DNA of 64,000 nucleotides. Origin: Ruminiclostridium hungatei. GTDB lineage: Bacteria; Bacillota; Clostridia; Acetivibrionales; DSM-1351. The translations under genes and the position numbers were made by a program. Shown here piece by piece: positions 7,166 to 15,073 of this stretch. Positions within the stretch are counted from its first letter, which is position 1; each line of letters starts with the position of its first letter. The stretch covers positions 1-64,000 of the forward strand of contig NZ_MZGX01000010.1 of the NCBI RefSeq assembly GCF_002051585.1, in the 5' to 3' direction. A model generated the notes under the pieces. The model was not told where the DNA came from, did no database searches, and worked only from the letters and a program-made list of their open reading frames with translations.

Positions 7166-8851
7166 AACATAAATAGGATTAAAAAAAAGAATAAGAGATT
7201 TTCCATATATGCAGGCTATGTATATGACAGCACAACAGACCTCTACTACCTGAACGCCAGAATGTATGACGCAAAGACAGCACGGTTCATGCAGGAGGAT
7301 ACATATACGGGCAATGCGGGTGACCCGCTGAGCTTGAATTTGTATACGTATTGCCATAATGAGCCTGTGATGTATAGTGATCCTACGGGGCATTTTGAAA
7401 AAACTGATGAACTAATTAAGGATCAAGCTACGCTTGGATTACTTGAAATTTACGGGAAAAACTGGGATACTTATAATAAAAAAGCTAATGAATATAAGAA
7501 CAATGATAAAGAATTGTATGATTTCTATATTAGTTTAAGAAATGAACAGCATGACAAAGCAGAAGCCACTCGTGCAGATTATGTTGTCGATAATGGGAAA
7601 TATGCATATGACTATGCTAAAGAAAAATTAGGTGAGGCAAAAGCAAATTATATATTAGCTGTTGAGAATTATTATAGTGATAATAAAGGAATGGCAAAAG
7701 AACAAGTCTATAGAGCAATGAATGTTAAACAGACAAATGATATAACATTTAATGAACAATTGCTATTTAATGCACAGCAACAAGCTAGGAATGGTTTGGA
7801 TAAAATCCTCATGCAGAAAATAAATAAAAGTAATCCATGGGATATCTCCTTTAATTCTTTTTCTTTTGGTACTGAGTACTATAATAAGTCATATAATGCA
7901 AATACTAGTAATTCTGTTTGGCAAACTTTTGCATTTATTGGAGGTATGTTTCTCGATAAAAACAATCCATCAAATTCTGGACCAGATATAGCCGACAAAA
8001 GGTCACAAATAATAATTGATTATACATCACAAGGTTTATCTGGTTTGTTAATTGATGGGGGAGAACCAGGTGGAATGGAATTTTTAAATATAATTGATCC
8101 ATTCCAGCATGCCAGAAATGCAAATAAAGCAGAAATGATATCAAATTTCGTGAATCAAAGTGAGTACAAATATTTAATTGATGCAGAACAAGGAAGTACA
8201 ATTACAAAAAAATTTATTACTAAAGTTGATGAGTACAGAAAGGTGGTTGAAAAAAGAGAATATAAGTATGGAGATGATAAGCAAAGTAGGATATATAAAA
8301 AATTAATTCTTGAATATATAAATATTGTTATTAATGAAAATAAAAATCATGATGCAACAGTTAAGAAATTTAACTCACAATTAAGAAAATGTTTAATTAA
8401 AGATAGAAAGGGTAATTTTATGCATAGTAAAAGTAAAAAAACAATATATTGTATTTTTATTCTAATTCTAATAATTTTTACACAAAGCGCATGTGAAAGT
8501 AAATATAAAGAATTTGATTCGGCATTTATGTTGGACTATTATAAAATAATCCAGGACATAGATTCTGAAAAGGTTGATGATATTCTTTTTAAGTTACAAT
8601 CAAAAGAAAATACTGAGATATTAGATAACATGAATAATTTATTAGAAGATAATAAAGAACTTAGAAAGAAAAATGAAAAAAGGTACGATGAATTACAAGA
8701 ATTATATACCGGATTAATTGACTTGAAAGATGCATATAAAAAGTGGGAAAGTTATGATTTTGATAGACAGCAATACTTGAATACTCAATTAAATAATATA
8801 TATGTTTATTTAAGTTTATTAGAGTCAGATAAAGAAGGGAACACTAAATAA
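7166..8851 (+). CDS. Displaced RHS-toxin cassette D (orphan), in frame with a lipoprotein
   Basis: Short core remnant (YAGYVYDSTTDLYYLNARM, then RFMQEDTYTG...DPTGH to 7393), then a very AT-rich tip with no relation to the other three. The frame is open from 7166; the first ATG is 7262, without a ribosome binding site. The tip is charged and mostly helical in appearance (many K, E, N, Y), with GLLIDGGEPGGMEFLNIIDP near 8045-8100. I recognise no toxin family. The reading frame continues with no stop through ATG 8420 into a lipoprotein-like sequence, so the toxin and its presumed immunity gene are joined. Either the toxin stop codon was lost, or the toxin ends by readthrough. Confidence 0.65.
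   Translation, partial: NINRIKKKNKRFSIYAGYVYDSTTDLYYLNARMYDAKTARFMQEDTYTGNAGDPLSLNLYTYCHNEPVMYSDPTGHFEKTDELIKDQATLGLLEIYGKNWDTYNKKANEYKNNDKELYDFYISLRNEQHDKAEATRADYVVDNGKYAYDYAKEKLGEAKANYILAVENYYSDNKGMAKEQVYRAMNVKQTNDITFNEQLLFNAQQQARNGLDKILMQKINKSNPWDISFNSFSFGTEYYNKSYNANTSNSVWQTFAFIGGMFLDKNNPSNSGPDIADKRSQIIIDYTSQGLSGLLIDGGEPGGMEFLNIIDPFQHARNANKAEMISNFVNQSEYKYLIDAEQGSTITKKFITKVDEYRKVVEKREYKYGDDKQSRIYKKLILEYINIVINENKNHDATVKKFNSQLRKCLIKDRKGNFMHSKSKKTIYCIFILILIIFTQSACESKYKEFDSAFMLDYYKIIQDIDSEKVDDILFKLQSKENTEILDNMNNLLEDNKELRKKNEKRYDELQELYTGLIDLKDAYKKWESYDFDRQQYLNTQLNNIYVYLSLLESDKEGNTK
8420..8851 (+). CDS. Putative lipoprotein, candidate immunity to tip D
   Basis: The in-frame ATG at 8420 is preceded by GAAAGGGT at good spacing. 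It begins a 143-residue protein with a lysine-rich N-terminus, a hydrophobic segment (IYCIFILILIIF) and TQSAC, an imperfect lipobox (Gln at -3) that would place Cys at the mature N-terminus. The rest is a charged helical region (LLEDNKELRKKNEKRYDELQ) likely to form a coiled coil. A surface lipoprotein at the 3' end of a toxin cassette would be the expected place for immunity, especially against a toxin acting at the envelope. That role is inference. Confidence 0.55.
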   Translation: MHSKSKKTIYCIFILILIIFTQSACESKYKEFDSAFMLDYYKIIQDIDSEKVDDILFKLQSKENTEILDNMNNLLEDNKELRKKNEKRYDELQELYTGLIDLKDAYKKWESYDFDRQQYLNTQLNNIYVYLSLLESDKEGNTK

Positions 8852-9021
8852 AAATGAGTTAACAAGCACGAATAAAGTTGAGTTTCTCATTAGACTCACT
8901 TCAAAGGGTGTGTAAACCTCTTGGTTAATATAAGATGGTTAATTTTGCCAGGAGGTTTAATTTTGCCGCAAACAAATCAGAGTAGTCAGCTACAAAAGAA
9001 TAGTTTTACCCTACAAAAACA

Positions 9022-9057
9022 AAACATCCCCCTGACCTTCCAGTCAGGGGGATGTTT
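9022..9057. terminator. Bidirectional terminator between toxin array and GH9 gene
   Basis: A perfect 15-bp stem (AAACATCCCCCTGAC, 9022-9036, with its complement 9043-9057) and six-base loop. It lies between the plus-strand toxin array and the convergent GH9 gene, with T-rich sequence after the stem on either strand. Confidence 0.85.
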
Positions 9058-9096
9058 GCATTACAAATATAGGTTTACAACCGGTATTTCATTGGA

Positions 9097-11439
9097 CTAG
9101 AACTGGAATTGCCCCAGCAGGAAACCTTTAAGCTTGATTAAATCCAGAGCGTCTACCGAATCGCTTGAATCTACGTCTGCCGCCTTCAGACCGTCACCTG
9201 TCAGGAGCTGATTTCCCAGAAGATGGCTCTTTAAGAGCATCAAATCCAATGCATTTACTTCCTTGTCACCGTTTACATCACCCTTCATAATCTGTGAAGG
9301 AGTTTCAGGCTTGGTTCCGTCGGGTTCAATACCGCCTACCAGCACACCATTGTCGTACACGCAGATATTATCGGTTTTGACGGGAACTCCAGTCCAGTTG
9401 CTGGTTTCGATTTTTAATCCCTGATAACTCCAGTCGTCGGTAGGATTCCAGGAGTTCTGCCAGGCGTAGGTGCCCAACGCAAACTGGTACTTCTTATTGG
9501 AATTGGCTATTGCAAAGCCATCCCAGGTTATTTCAACGTAGTAGATCTTATTTGTTCCAAGTTTTGTACTGTTATATTTAATAGGCCCTGAGAGTACCGC
9601 ATTATAATTGGTCTCTGCAGATGTCTGGTCGTATAGTTCTCTCATCTCAATATTATTGGGTTCCAGAGAGGACATTCCGGTTGCGTCGAAATAGTACCTT
9701 ACTGAAAGATTTTTTGAGGTTTTCGGAGCATCGGAATTAACATAGAAGGTTACTTCTGTGGCTTTTGGTCCGTCAGACTGTTTTATATCCACACCAAAGG
9801 CATCTACCCAATAGGAGTTTCCGCCTTCGTCACCACCGCCCTGTTCTACCGGCGGGAAATCAGGTGTCACCTGCATGGAGGAATCGCCGAAGAAACGGTA
9901 CAGACCTGCACATGCGCCAACGAATGCGGCATTATAGTCTATTGTTACTTCATTATAAATATAATCGGAAGTGACATCCTTATGCTCATCCTTTGAACCC
10001 GGGCCGCCCACCAGCGCCCCATAGAGCACGTGTTTATGCGGTGCGGGGTCTTCACATCTCGACAGGCCGGAAGCTGCCCTGTGATGTGGGAATTTAGCAG
10101 AAATATCACTGTAGCCTACTATGTAGCAGCGGTTTATTGGATTGTTGCCCATGAGGTACTGCATCTGGGATTTTGCCCATTGGCTGTATTTCGATGGAGT
10201 ATCTCCGTGGTGCTTGTCATATACAAGGGCCAGAAGCTGAGTTGCCGTATTGTATCTTGCAGAACCCCACTGGTTGAGGAAAGCATAGCCCCCCGGCGTA
10301 ATGGTTACATTTTTTCCTGACATCCAGCCGTCTACCGTTTTGGCGATCTGACTCCAGAAATTGATTTCCTCATAGGGACTCTTGTTTGTAGCGGCCTTGT
10401 AGCGATCTTCCAGAACTTGTCCGTTTTTATCGTACAAATCATCAATTTCTGCAATCAGGCATGCTGTGCCCGCCCACACATCATTCCAGCAGTGTGTCCA
10501 AGTGGAGGGAGCATAATAATCAAAATACTTGAGAACTTCACCTAAATAGTGGTCTTCCTTTGTTGCCAGATAAAGCCATGAACCCGCCCAGCAATAGTCA
10601 TCCTGCCATTTGGAGGATGTATAGTAGCCCTTTGGTCCGTCTGCATTGCAGGATTTTGTGGGGCATCTTTCCGCAAATTCAAACAGAGCCTTTGCATATT
10701 TAAGGCATTTTGCAGCATATTGAGGGTCTTCATCCTTAAAGTTCATGTAATTTACCGCCAGTGAGGCTGCGGCAGCAGCAACACAGTCTGTTGAAGGCAT
10801 TTCATCCGTGGCAAACCAGCCTCTTCTGAACATGTCATCATTTTCCGGTGCATTCCAGTAAGCATGGTCCACATCACCGTCCCCCACCTGGTAGCAGAAG
10901 GCAATTGCCTTTCCTGTACTGTCAAGGAAGGTGCATCTCATAAAATAGTCATTGAAATACCTGAGAAGGGTTTTTGCATGTTCAGCCTGCCCGGTAGTTT
11001 CGTATTGCTGCCTGAATTCATAAAAGCCCCAGCCAAGAGTAGAGCCGGAGTATGCTTCCGGCATACCGAATTTTACATGGTCGCCTGCATCGTGGAAACC
11101 GCCTGAAACATCAACAGCACCGTCACCGTCGGGGTCAAGCACGCTTTTGTTTTTTGTTATAAAACTCTGGGACATATTCGTATTAGTCGGGTCAAGGGGG
11201 AGTTTTGCGTCATATGTGTGACAGTCGTCTCTCCATTTGTATTGTCCGTTTTCATTAACGCCTGTGCCGCACATATTTGCATCATAGAAATATTGAGAAT
11301 ACTGAAGTGCCTTTGCGTAATTATAATCTATTCCTGCTGCACTGACGTTCGCACTGCCGGCAGGAACAGCCATAACTGTAAGAATAACCGCACTTATAAC
11401 GGTACAGCCGGCCTTCTTTAAATAATTTAACACCTTCAT
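9097..11439 (-). CDS. Cellulosomal GH9 endoglucanase with CBM3c and dockerin
   Basis: A 780-residue secreted enzyme that hydrolyses beta-1,4-glucan. Order: signal peptide (about 1-35, ending SANVSAAG), GH9 catalytic domain (about 37-520), CBM3c-type module (about 538-690, WVDAFGVDIKQSDGPKATE), linker, and type I dockerin (about 716-780) with two calcium-loop repeats, GDVNGDKEVNALDLMLLKSH and ADVDSSDSVDALDLIKLKGF. GH9 motifs seen: GGFHDAGDHVKFG with DAGD at 117-120, HHRAASG near 453, and the catalytic Glu in NEVTIDYNA near 498. The GH9-CBM3c layout is that of processive endoglucanases such as Cel9G. The dockerin would anchor it to a scaffoldin not in this window. It lies 130 bases downstream of the GH26 gene and may be co-transcribed. 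Confidence 0.95.
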   Translation of the reverse strand: MKVLNYLKKAGCTVISAVILTVMAVPAGSANVSAAGIDYNYAKALQYSQYFYDANMCGTGVNENGQYKWRDDCHTYDAKLPLDPTNTNMSQSFITKNKSVLDPDGDGAVDVSGGFHDAGDHVKFGMPEAYSGSTLGWGFYEFRQQYETTGQAEHAKTLLRYFNDYFMRCTFLDSTGKAIAFCYQVGDGDVDHAYWNAPENDDMFRRGWFATDEMPSTDCVAAAAASLAVNYMNFKDEDPQYAAKCLKYAKALFEFAERCPTKSCNADGPKGYYTSSKWQDDYCWAGSWLYLATKEDHYLGEVLKYFDYYAPSTWTHCWNDVWAGTACLIAEIDDLYDKNGQVLEDRYKAATNKSPYEEINFWSQIAKTVDGWMSGKNVTITPGGYAFLNQWGSARYNTATQLLALVYDKHHGDTPSKYSQWAKSQMQYLMGNNPINRCYIVGYSDISAKFPHHRAASGLSRCEDPAPHKHVLYGALVGGPGSKDEHKDVTSDYIYNEVTIDYNAAFVGACAGLYRFFGDSSMQVTPDFPPVEQGGGDEGGNSYWVDAFGVDIKQSDGPKATEVTFYVNSDAPKTSKNLSVRYYFDATGMSSLEPNNIEMRELYDQTSAETNYNAVLSGPIKYNSTKLGTNKIYYVEITWDGFAIANSNKKYQFALGTYAWQNSWNPTDDWSYQGLKIETSNWTGVPVKTDNICVYDNGVLVGGIEPDGTKPETPSQIMKGDVNGDKEVNALDLMLLKSHLLGNQLLTGDGLKAADVDSSDSVDALDLIKLKGFLLGQFQF

Positions 11440-11533
11440 GCTATTTCTTCCTTTCTTTTTGGCAAGTTGATTTTAATGGGCTATCAGCCTGTAAATAAGG
11501 CTTTCGGTCCCTATGGGCAAAAGAGTGAGGTTG

Positions 11534-11551
11534 GAGCATATGAAAATATGC
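11534..11551 (-). other. Intercistronic hairpin between GH26 and GH9
   Basis: GAGCATAT and ATATGCTC form an 8-bp stem around a short loop in the 130-base gap. No T-run follows on the minus strand, so it looks more like an RNA processing or stability element than a terminator. The rest of the gap holds only the GH9 ribosome binding site (GGAAG). Confidence 0.45.
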
Positions 11552-11569
11552 TCTCATCCGGGGAATTTG

Positions 11570-13291
11570 CTATTTCCCGGCAGGAAATTCAGTTATCTGG
11601 CCAAGTAAATATTTTTTTATAAGGGAATAATCAATTGCATCTACTGAGCCGCTTCCATCAAGGTCTGCAGCTTTAATGGACTGATTGTTTTCAAGCACGC
11701 ATTTCTTCATCAGGGCCAGGTCAATTGAATCTATCGACTTATCTCCATTTAAATCGCCATATAAAATTTCCGGTTCAACATTTATAGGATAGGTTTCAAG
11801 GTCCGGGAGCTCATCAAGGGTTATGCAGTACTCGCTTTTGTACATTTCTGCCAGCCAACTCACAGGATTGTTCTGTTCTCCTGTAAGATGCCAGCCATAC
11901 CAGGGACAGAAATACAGCCAGGCGGCCCTTTCGTCAATAAGTCCGGAAACTCTCGGTATAGTATCGTTTTCGCTCATTGTAACCAGTTTTTTCCCGTTTG
12001 CCAGCTTGACCATATTATAGAAGGTGGAGGAAATAGCACTTCCGTTGGGCAGACCATCCTTGGCATTGTACTTGTCATAGCCCAGGATATCAACCACGTC
12101 GTCACCCGGATACCATTTGGGAGATGTATCGTAGGTATAGGAGGTCCAGACCCAGATAAGATTGTTAAGTTTATATTCGTTTGTAAATTTGTCATAGAGG
12201 AGCCTGTAGAGTTTGACACAATTTTCAGGACCCTGGGCACCCCACCAGAACCAGCCACCTTCTGCTTCGTGAAGAGGTCTGAAAAGGACTGGGACTCCTG
12301 CATCCTGAAGCTGTTTGAATTTGCCGGCCATAACCTTTATATCGTCCAGCAGCGCGGTATTTTCTGCCGTTCCGGAAGTCAGGGCTTTGGATATGCTGAA
12401 GGTTGTACTGTCGGTATAGAAACTGTTATCGGCTTTTTTGCCTATATTCCCCGGTGAGAACCAATGCCAGCAGACTGTGGGAATACCGCCCTTTACCTTG
12501 TACCAGTCGATGACTCTCTCGGCACAGAGATCATCCCAGAGCAGGCCGTTCCCCCTGTAATTCATAAAGTCAAAGCCTCTGACTGCAGGCATTTTGCCGG
12601 TTTTTTCCTTTATGTAGGTAAATTCGGCTTCCGAGCCTTCATAGTTGTGGGAGCCACACAACTCCTGCTGTCCTGAAAGAATGTGTTTTCCGTAAACATC
12701 CACAAGATAGCTCATGAGTGCCTTGGCCTCCTTGGTAGCGTTGGGATTGACCAGCTTTTTTTCCACGTTCAAGCCGGCTATGCTTTCATCGGCAGGCTTG
12801 ACAATCAGGTAATCAAAAAAGGTATAGCCCCAGTAGCTTTCAAATTGGATATTATTTGTACCCTGATTGAGCTTCACAATGCCTGCCGACATTTCCTTCC
12901 AGCTAAGAGTGTAAGGAAAACTCACCTCTCCCTGGTTTGAGTCGTTAACATTGAGGTACTGCACCTTTTTGGTCTTGTCAAATGGCTGTGCATAACGTAC
13001 GATAAGTTCGTAAAGACCGGTCTGGCTCACATTCACATTTACAGAAGTACTGGTGCCCTTTTGCCCTATAAAGCTGCAAGTGGCTCCTGTAAGATCGAAA
13101 GTCAGCCCGTCATCGGTTTTTCCCACGTAGTCCGTGTGAATTTCAGCATTGTTTTGAACGCCGTTTTCAAATTCATACTTGATTCCGTCAGGTGGTGCGG
13201 CTGCCGCCGCTGCACTGATGAATGACATTGCAGGTATAAATACTGCCAATGTCAATGCCAAGAAAACCCTAAATGTGGTTTTCTTCCTCAT
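11570..13291 (-). CDS. Cellulosomal GH26 beta-mannanase with CBM35-like module and dockerin
   Basis: A 573-residue secreted enzyme predicted to cut beta-1,4-mannan. Order: signal peptide (1 to about 33, Ala-rich end), a CBM35-like beta-sandwich (about 37-170, KYEFENGVQNNAEIH ... NNIQFESYWGYTFFDYLIV), GH26 catalytic domain (about 180-490) and dockerin (about 507-573, GDLNGDKSIDSIDLALMKKC and ADLDGSGSVDAIDYSLIKKY). Catalytic residues: acid/base Glu in FRPLHEAEGGWFWWG near 342 and nucleophile Glu in TMSENDTIP near 440. The layout matches Man26A-type enzymes of cellulolytic clostridia. It starts after a strong AAGGAGGCG site. The dockerin and neighbouring GH9 point to the same cellulosome acting on cellulose and mannan. 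Confidence 0.95.
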   Translation of the reverse strand: MRKKTTFRVFLALTLAVFIPAMSFISAAAAAAPPDGIKYEFENGVQNNAEIHTDYVGKTDDGLTFDLTGATCSFIGQKGTSTSVNVNVSQTGLYELIVRYAQPFDKTKKVQYLNVNDSNQGEVSFPYTLSWKEMSAGIVKLNQGTNNIQFESYWGYTFFDYLIVKPADESIAGLNVEKKLVNPNATKEAKALMSYLVDVYGKHILSGQQELCGSHNYEGSEAEFTYIKEKTGKMPAVRGFDFMNYRGNGLLWDDLCAERVIDWYKVKGGIPTVCWHWFSPGNIGKKADNSFYTDSTTFSISKALTSGTAENTALLDDIKVMAGKFKQLQDAGVPVLFRPLHEAEGGWFWWGAQGPENCVKLYRLLYDKFTNEYKLNNLIWVWTSYTYDTSPKWYPGDDVVDILGYDKYNAKDGLPNGSAISSTFYNMVKLANGKKLVTMSENDTIPRVSGLIDERAAWLYFCPWYGWHLTGEQNNPVSWLAEMYKSEYCITLDELPDLETYPINVEPEILYGDLNGDKSIDSIDLALMKKCVLENNQSIKAADLDGSGSVDAIDYSLIKKYLLGQITEFPAGK

Positions 13292-13443
13292 AAAATCGCC
13301 TCCTTTTCAAATATTTAGCAATATAATGCACTATTTTATCGCATTTTACATAAATGTAATAAAATAGGCTACATACACATATTATTACATTTTATCTCAT
13401 CTTACAATTAGTTTATTTATATACTTAATAGGCAAATTTGTAA

Positions 13444-13500
13444 GGACAAATTTTAAATTCCGGATTTTGTGAATATAATTAGATAGAACTCCTCCGGCCC
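13444..13500 (+). repeat. Repeat shared with the recombinase upstream region, copy 1
   Basis: The block starting GGACAAATTTTAA and continuing through GAATATAATTAG and ATAGAACTCC aligns with 29618-29671, just upstream of the serine recombinase gene. Similarity is roughly 80 per cent by eye. It may be the scar of a related element or a shared regulatory region. Confidence 0.5.
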
Positions 13501-13693
13501 ATTATGGGATGCAGGTATTGAAAAGAGGTCCAGGGTATGCCGAAAGTAAGCCCCAGGAAAGTAATCAGTATTTATAAGGGAAAAATTGATGTAAAGGAAC
13601 TGATCTGCAAGATAATAATGCTGTCGGCTAAAGGATAGAAGTCAAGGATAGAAGGACACCAAAGTACCCCCGTCTTGCCGTGATAAAATAAAG

Positions 13694-13739
13694 GGATACA
13701 AACCAGGCAGAAGCTTGAGCTTCTGCCTGGTTTGTATCC
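13694..13739. repeat. Perfect 22-bp inverted repeat
   Basis: Left arm 13694-13715 (GGATACAAACCAGGCAG...) and right arm 13718-13739 are perfect complements separated by TG. It lies downstream of the PixA-like gene at 13834 (minus strand) and could terminate that transcript, although no clear T-run follows the outer arm. An element remnant is the alternative. Confidence 0.7.
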
Positions 13740-13833
13740 ATATATGCTGCAAGAACTGTTGTGTATAAACGGGTAATAATGATAGGTAAGGTTTGTGACA
13801 ATAATATGTTAGAGCCGGAATCAATAATATGTA

Positions 13834-14253
13834 TCAGCATGAAGTAATAAAGGGATCCCAGGTAACCACATGGGTTCCGTTTATTATTATTTTAACCTGG
13901 TAGGTCTGGCTGCCCTGGTTGATTGCGCGGCCCATCCAGTAGGTGTCGTCATCAGACTGGGGCTGGGGGGAGCCTTCTCCGCCGAAAACATTGCCGCTGG
14001 AAACCTGGAATCCTGCAATGGAAACAGTATCCTGGGTATCCGGGTCCAGTGGAACTGCCAGCCATGAGATATAGTCTCCTGTAAAGCATTTGGTGGATAG
14101 TTCAAGTGTTCCCTCGTTTGTACTGCCAAACTCTACCCTGTTGTCTATCATGTATATATTTCTGGTATCTCCGCTTATGACTCTGGCGGTATCAACTGTA
14201 ATTATTATTTTGGTCTGGGCTCTGACCTGAGCCTGTAATTCATTTATAGTCAT
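13834..14253 (-). CDS. AidA/PixA-family inclusion-body protein 1
   Basis: A 139-residue soluble protein. I place the start at 14253, eight bases after GGAGG; the in-frame ATG at 14271 lies upstream of that site and lacks its own. Family pattern seen: KIIITVDTARV, NIYMIDNRVEFGSTNEGTLE, GDYISWLAVPLDPDTQDTV and FGGEGSPQPQ. These match the AidA/PixA (inclusion body protein) family, small beta-rich proteins that accumulate to high levels in Xenorhabdus and others. Their biochemical role is not well established. It is a diverged paralogue of the adjacent gene, 48 bases away and on the same transcript. No signal peptide. Confidence 0.75.
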   Translation of the reverse strand: MTINELQAQVRAQTKIIITVDTARVISGDTRNIYMIDNRVEFGSTNEGTLELSTKCFTGDYISWLAVPLDPDTQDTVSIAGFQVSSGNVFGGEGSPQPQSDDDTYWMGRAINQGSQTYQVKIIINGTHVVTWDPFITSC

Positions 14254-14301
14254 TGTTTGAGCCTCCTTCATAAAAATTTGCTTATTAAGCCTGTATTATT
14301 T

Positions 14302-14727
14302 TTAACCGCATATATTAAGACTTGGACTGATTTTTAACTGTACGGGATTTCTTCCGCTTTCCGAGATTAATAAATTGATGGGAGTGGCATAATTTCCGGA
14401 ATTTTCTGCTCTTCCTACCCAAACATCTCCGGCGGTGCCGGATTGGGTGGGATTTCCCCCGTAGCCCCAGGCCAGGGATTGGTCAAAGCTTGTAATAACT
14501 ACTGTGTCGTGGGTGTCCGGATCGATGGGCAAAATCCTCCAAGAGATATAGTCGTTGGTGTTGCAGTATGTATTTAGTGCGGCACTTCCCTCGTTGGTGC
14601 TTCTCGGAGCCCTGTTGTCTACCATGTAGATTCCCTGTGTGGAACCTGTTCTTGCCTTTGCAGTGTCAACATAAATTACAATTTTCACATTACAGTCTGA
14701 TGGTGATGGTTTTGCTATTTGTACCAT
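14302..14727 (-). CDS. AidA/PixA-family inclusion-body protein 2
   Basis: A 141-residue soluble protein, paralogous to the downstream gene: VKIVIYVDTAKARTG, GIYMVDNRAPRSTNEGSAAL, NDYISWRILPIDPDTHDTVV. It starts at ATG 14727, nine bases after AAGGAG. It is first in a two-gene operon driven by a perfect consensus promoter at 14792-14820. The pair probably arose by tandem duplication followed by marked divergence. In the family such proteins are made in large amounts at particular growth stages; a stage- or signal-controlled role here is inferred from the promoter palindromes and the divergent two-component genes. Confidence 0.75.
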   Translation of the reverse strand: MVQIAKPSPSDCNVKIVIYVDTAKARTGSTQGIYMVDNRAPRSTNEGSAALNTYCNTNDYISWRILPIDPDTHDTVVITSFDQSLAWGYGGNPTQSGTAGDVWVGRAENSGNYATPINLLISESGRNPVQLKISPSLNICG

Positions 14728-14791
14728 ATTTTTACACTCCTTTCGGTATTTTTAAAATATTTTGTCATAAATGATATCATTTTCTGCTGTT

Positions 14792-14820
14792 ATTATATGT
14801 CATTAAAAATGACGTGTCAA
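14792..14820 (-). promoter_or_regulatory. Perfect sigma-A promoter of the PixA operon with spacer palindrome
   Basis: Read on the minus strand: TTGACA (14815-14820), a 17-base spacer, TATAAT (14792-14797). The spacer holds the perfect inverted repeat GTCATTAAAAATGAC (14799-14813). A second palindrome, AAATGATATCATTT (14769-14782), covers the expected start of transcription. Such placement is typical of repressor operators. The divergent XRE-type response regulator is the nearest candidate to bind them. Confidence 0.82.
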
Positions 14821-14936
14821 TATATACTTTTATAAAATTTTCCAGTTATGATGAGGGCTCATGTCGAAATTTGAGACAGTAATATAATACAAAGAATAAA
14901 GCTGTGGCTGATAATATATGTCAGATATAATGAAAA

Positions 14937-15039
14937 TTGATTGCCTATTGCAAAAAATTGTATTATTATTAATATAAATACAATTAGTCAAGTCAATTAT
15001 CAGCGGCTGAAATCCAATAATTTAAACCGTAATTGACTT
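14937..15039 (+). promoter_or_regulatory. Promoter and structured leader of the REC-XRE regulator
   Basis: TTGATT (14937-14942), 18-base spacer, TATTAT (14961-14966). AATTGTATT and AATACAATT (14957-14965, 14978-14986) form an inverted repeat over the -10 region. AAGTCAATTA (14990-14999) pairs with TAATTGACTT (15030-15039) further down the leader. Either could be an operator or RNA stem. Confidence 0.5.
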
Positions 15040-15073
15040 TGTGAAGCTGTAATAATACAAATGGAGGAAGAGT

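Larger units (their letters stand above)
13292..13833. other. Intergenic region upstream of the GH26 gene
   Basis: AT-rich leader of the GH26 gene (13292-13440), then a block resembling sequence upstream of the recombinase gene (13444-13500), a 33-codon reading frame at 13537-13638, and a perfect palindromic repeat (13694-13739). No full-length gene is supported here. Confidence 0.6.

Noticed and set aside
11888-12457. Plus-strand open frame over the GH26 gene
   Set aside because: Antisense shadow of a clear dockerin-bearing enzyme.
13537-13638. 33-codon frame MPKVSPRKVISIYKGK...
   Set aside because: Too short and without a clear family or good ribosome binding site to call a gene; kept only as part of a possible element scar.
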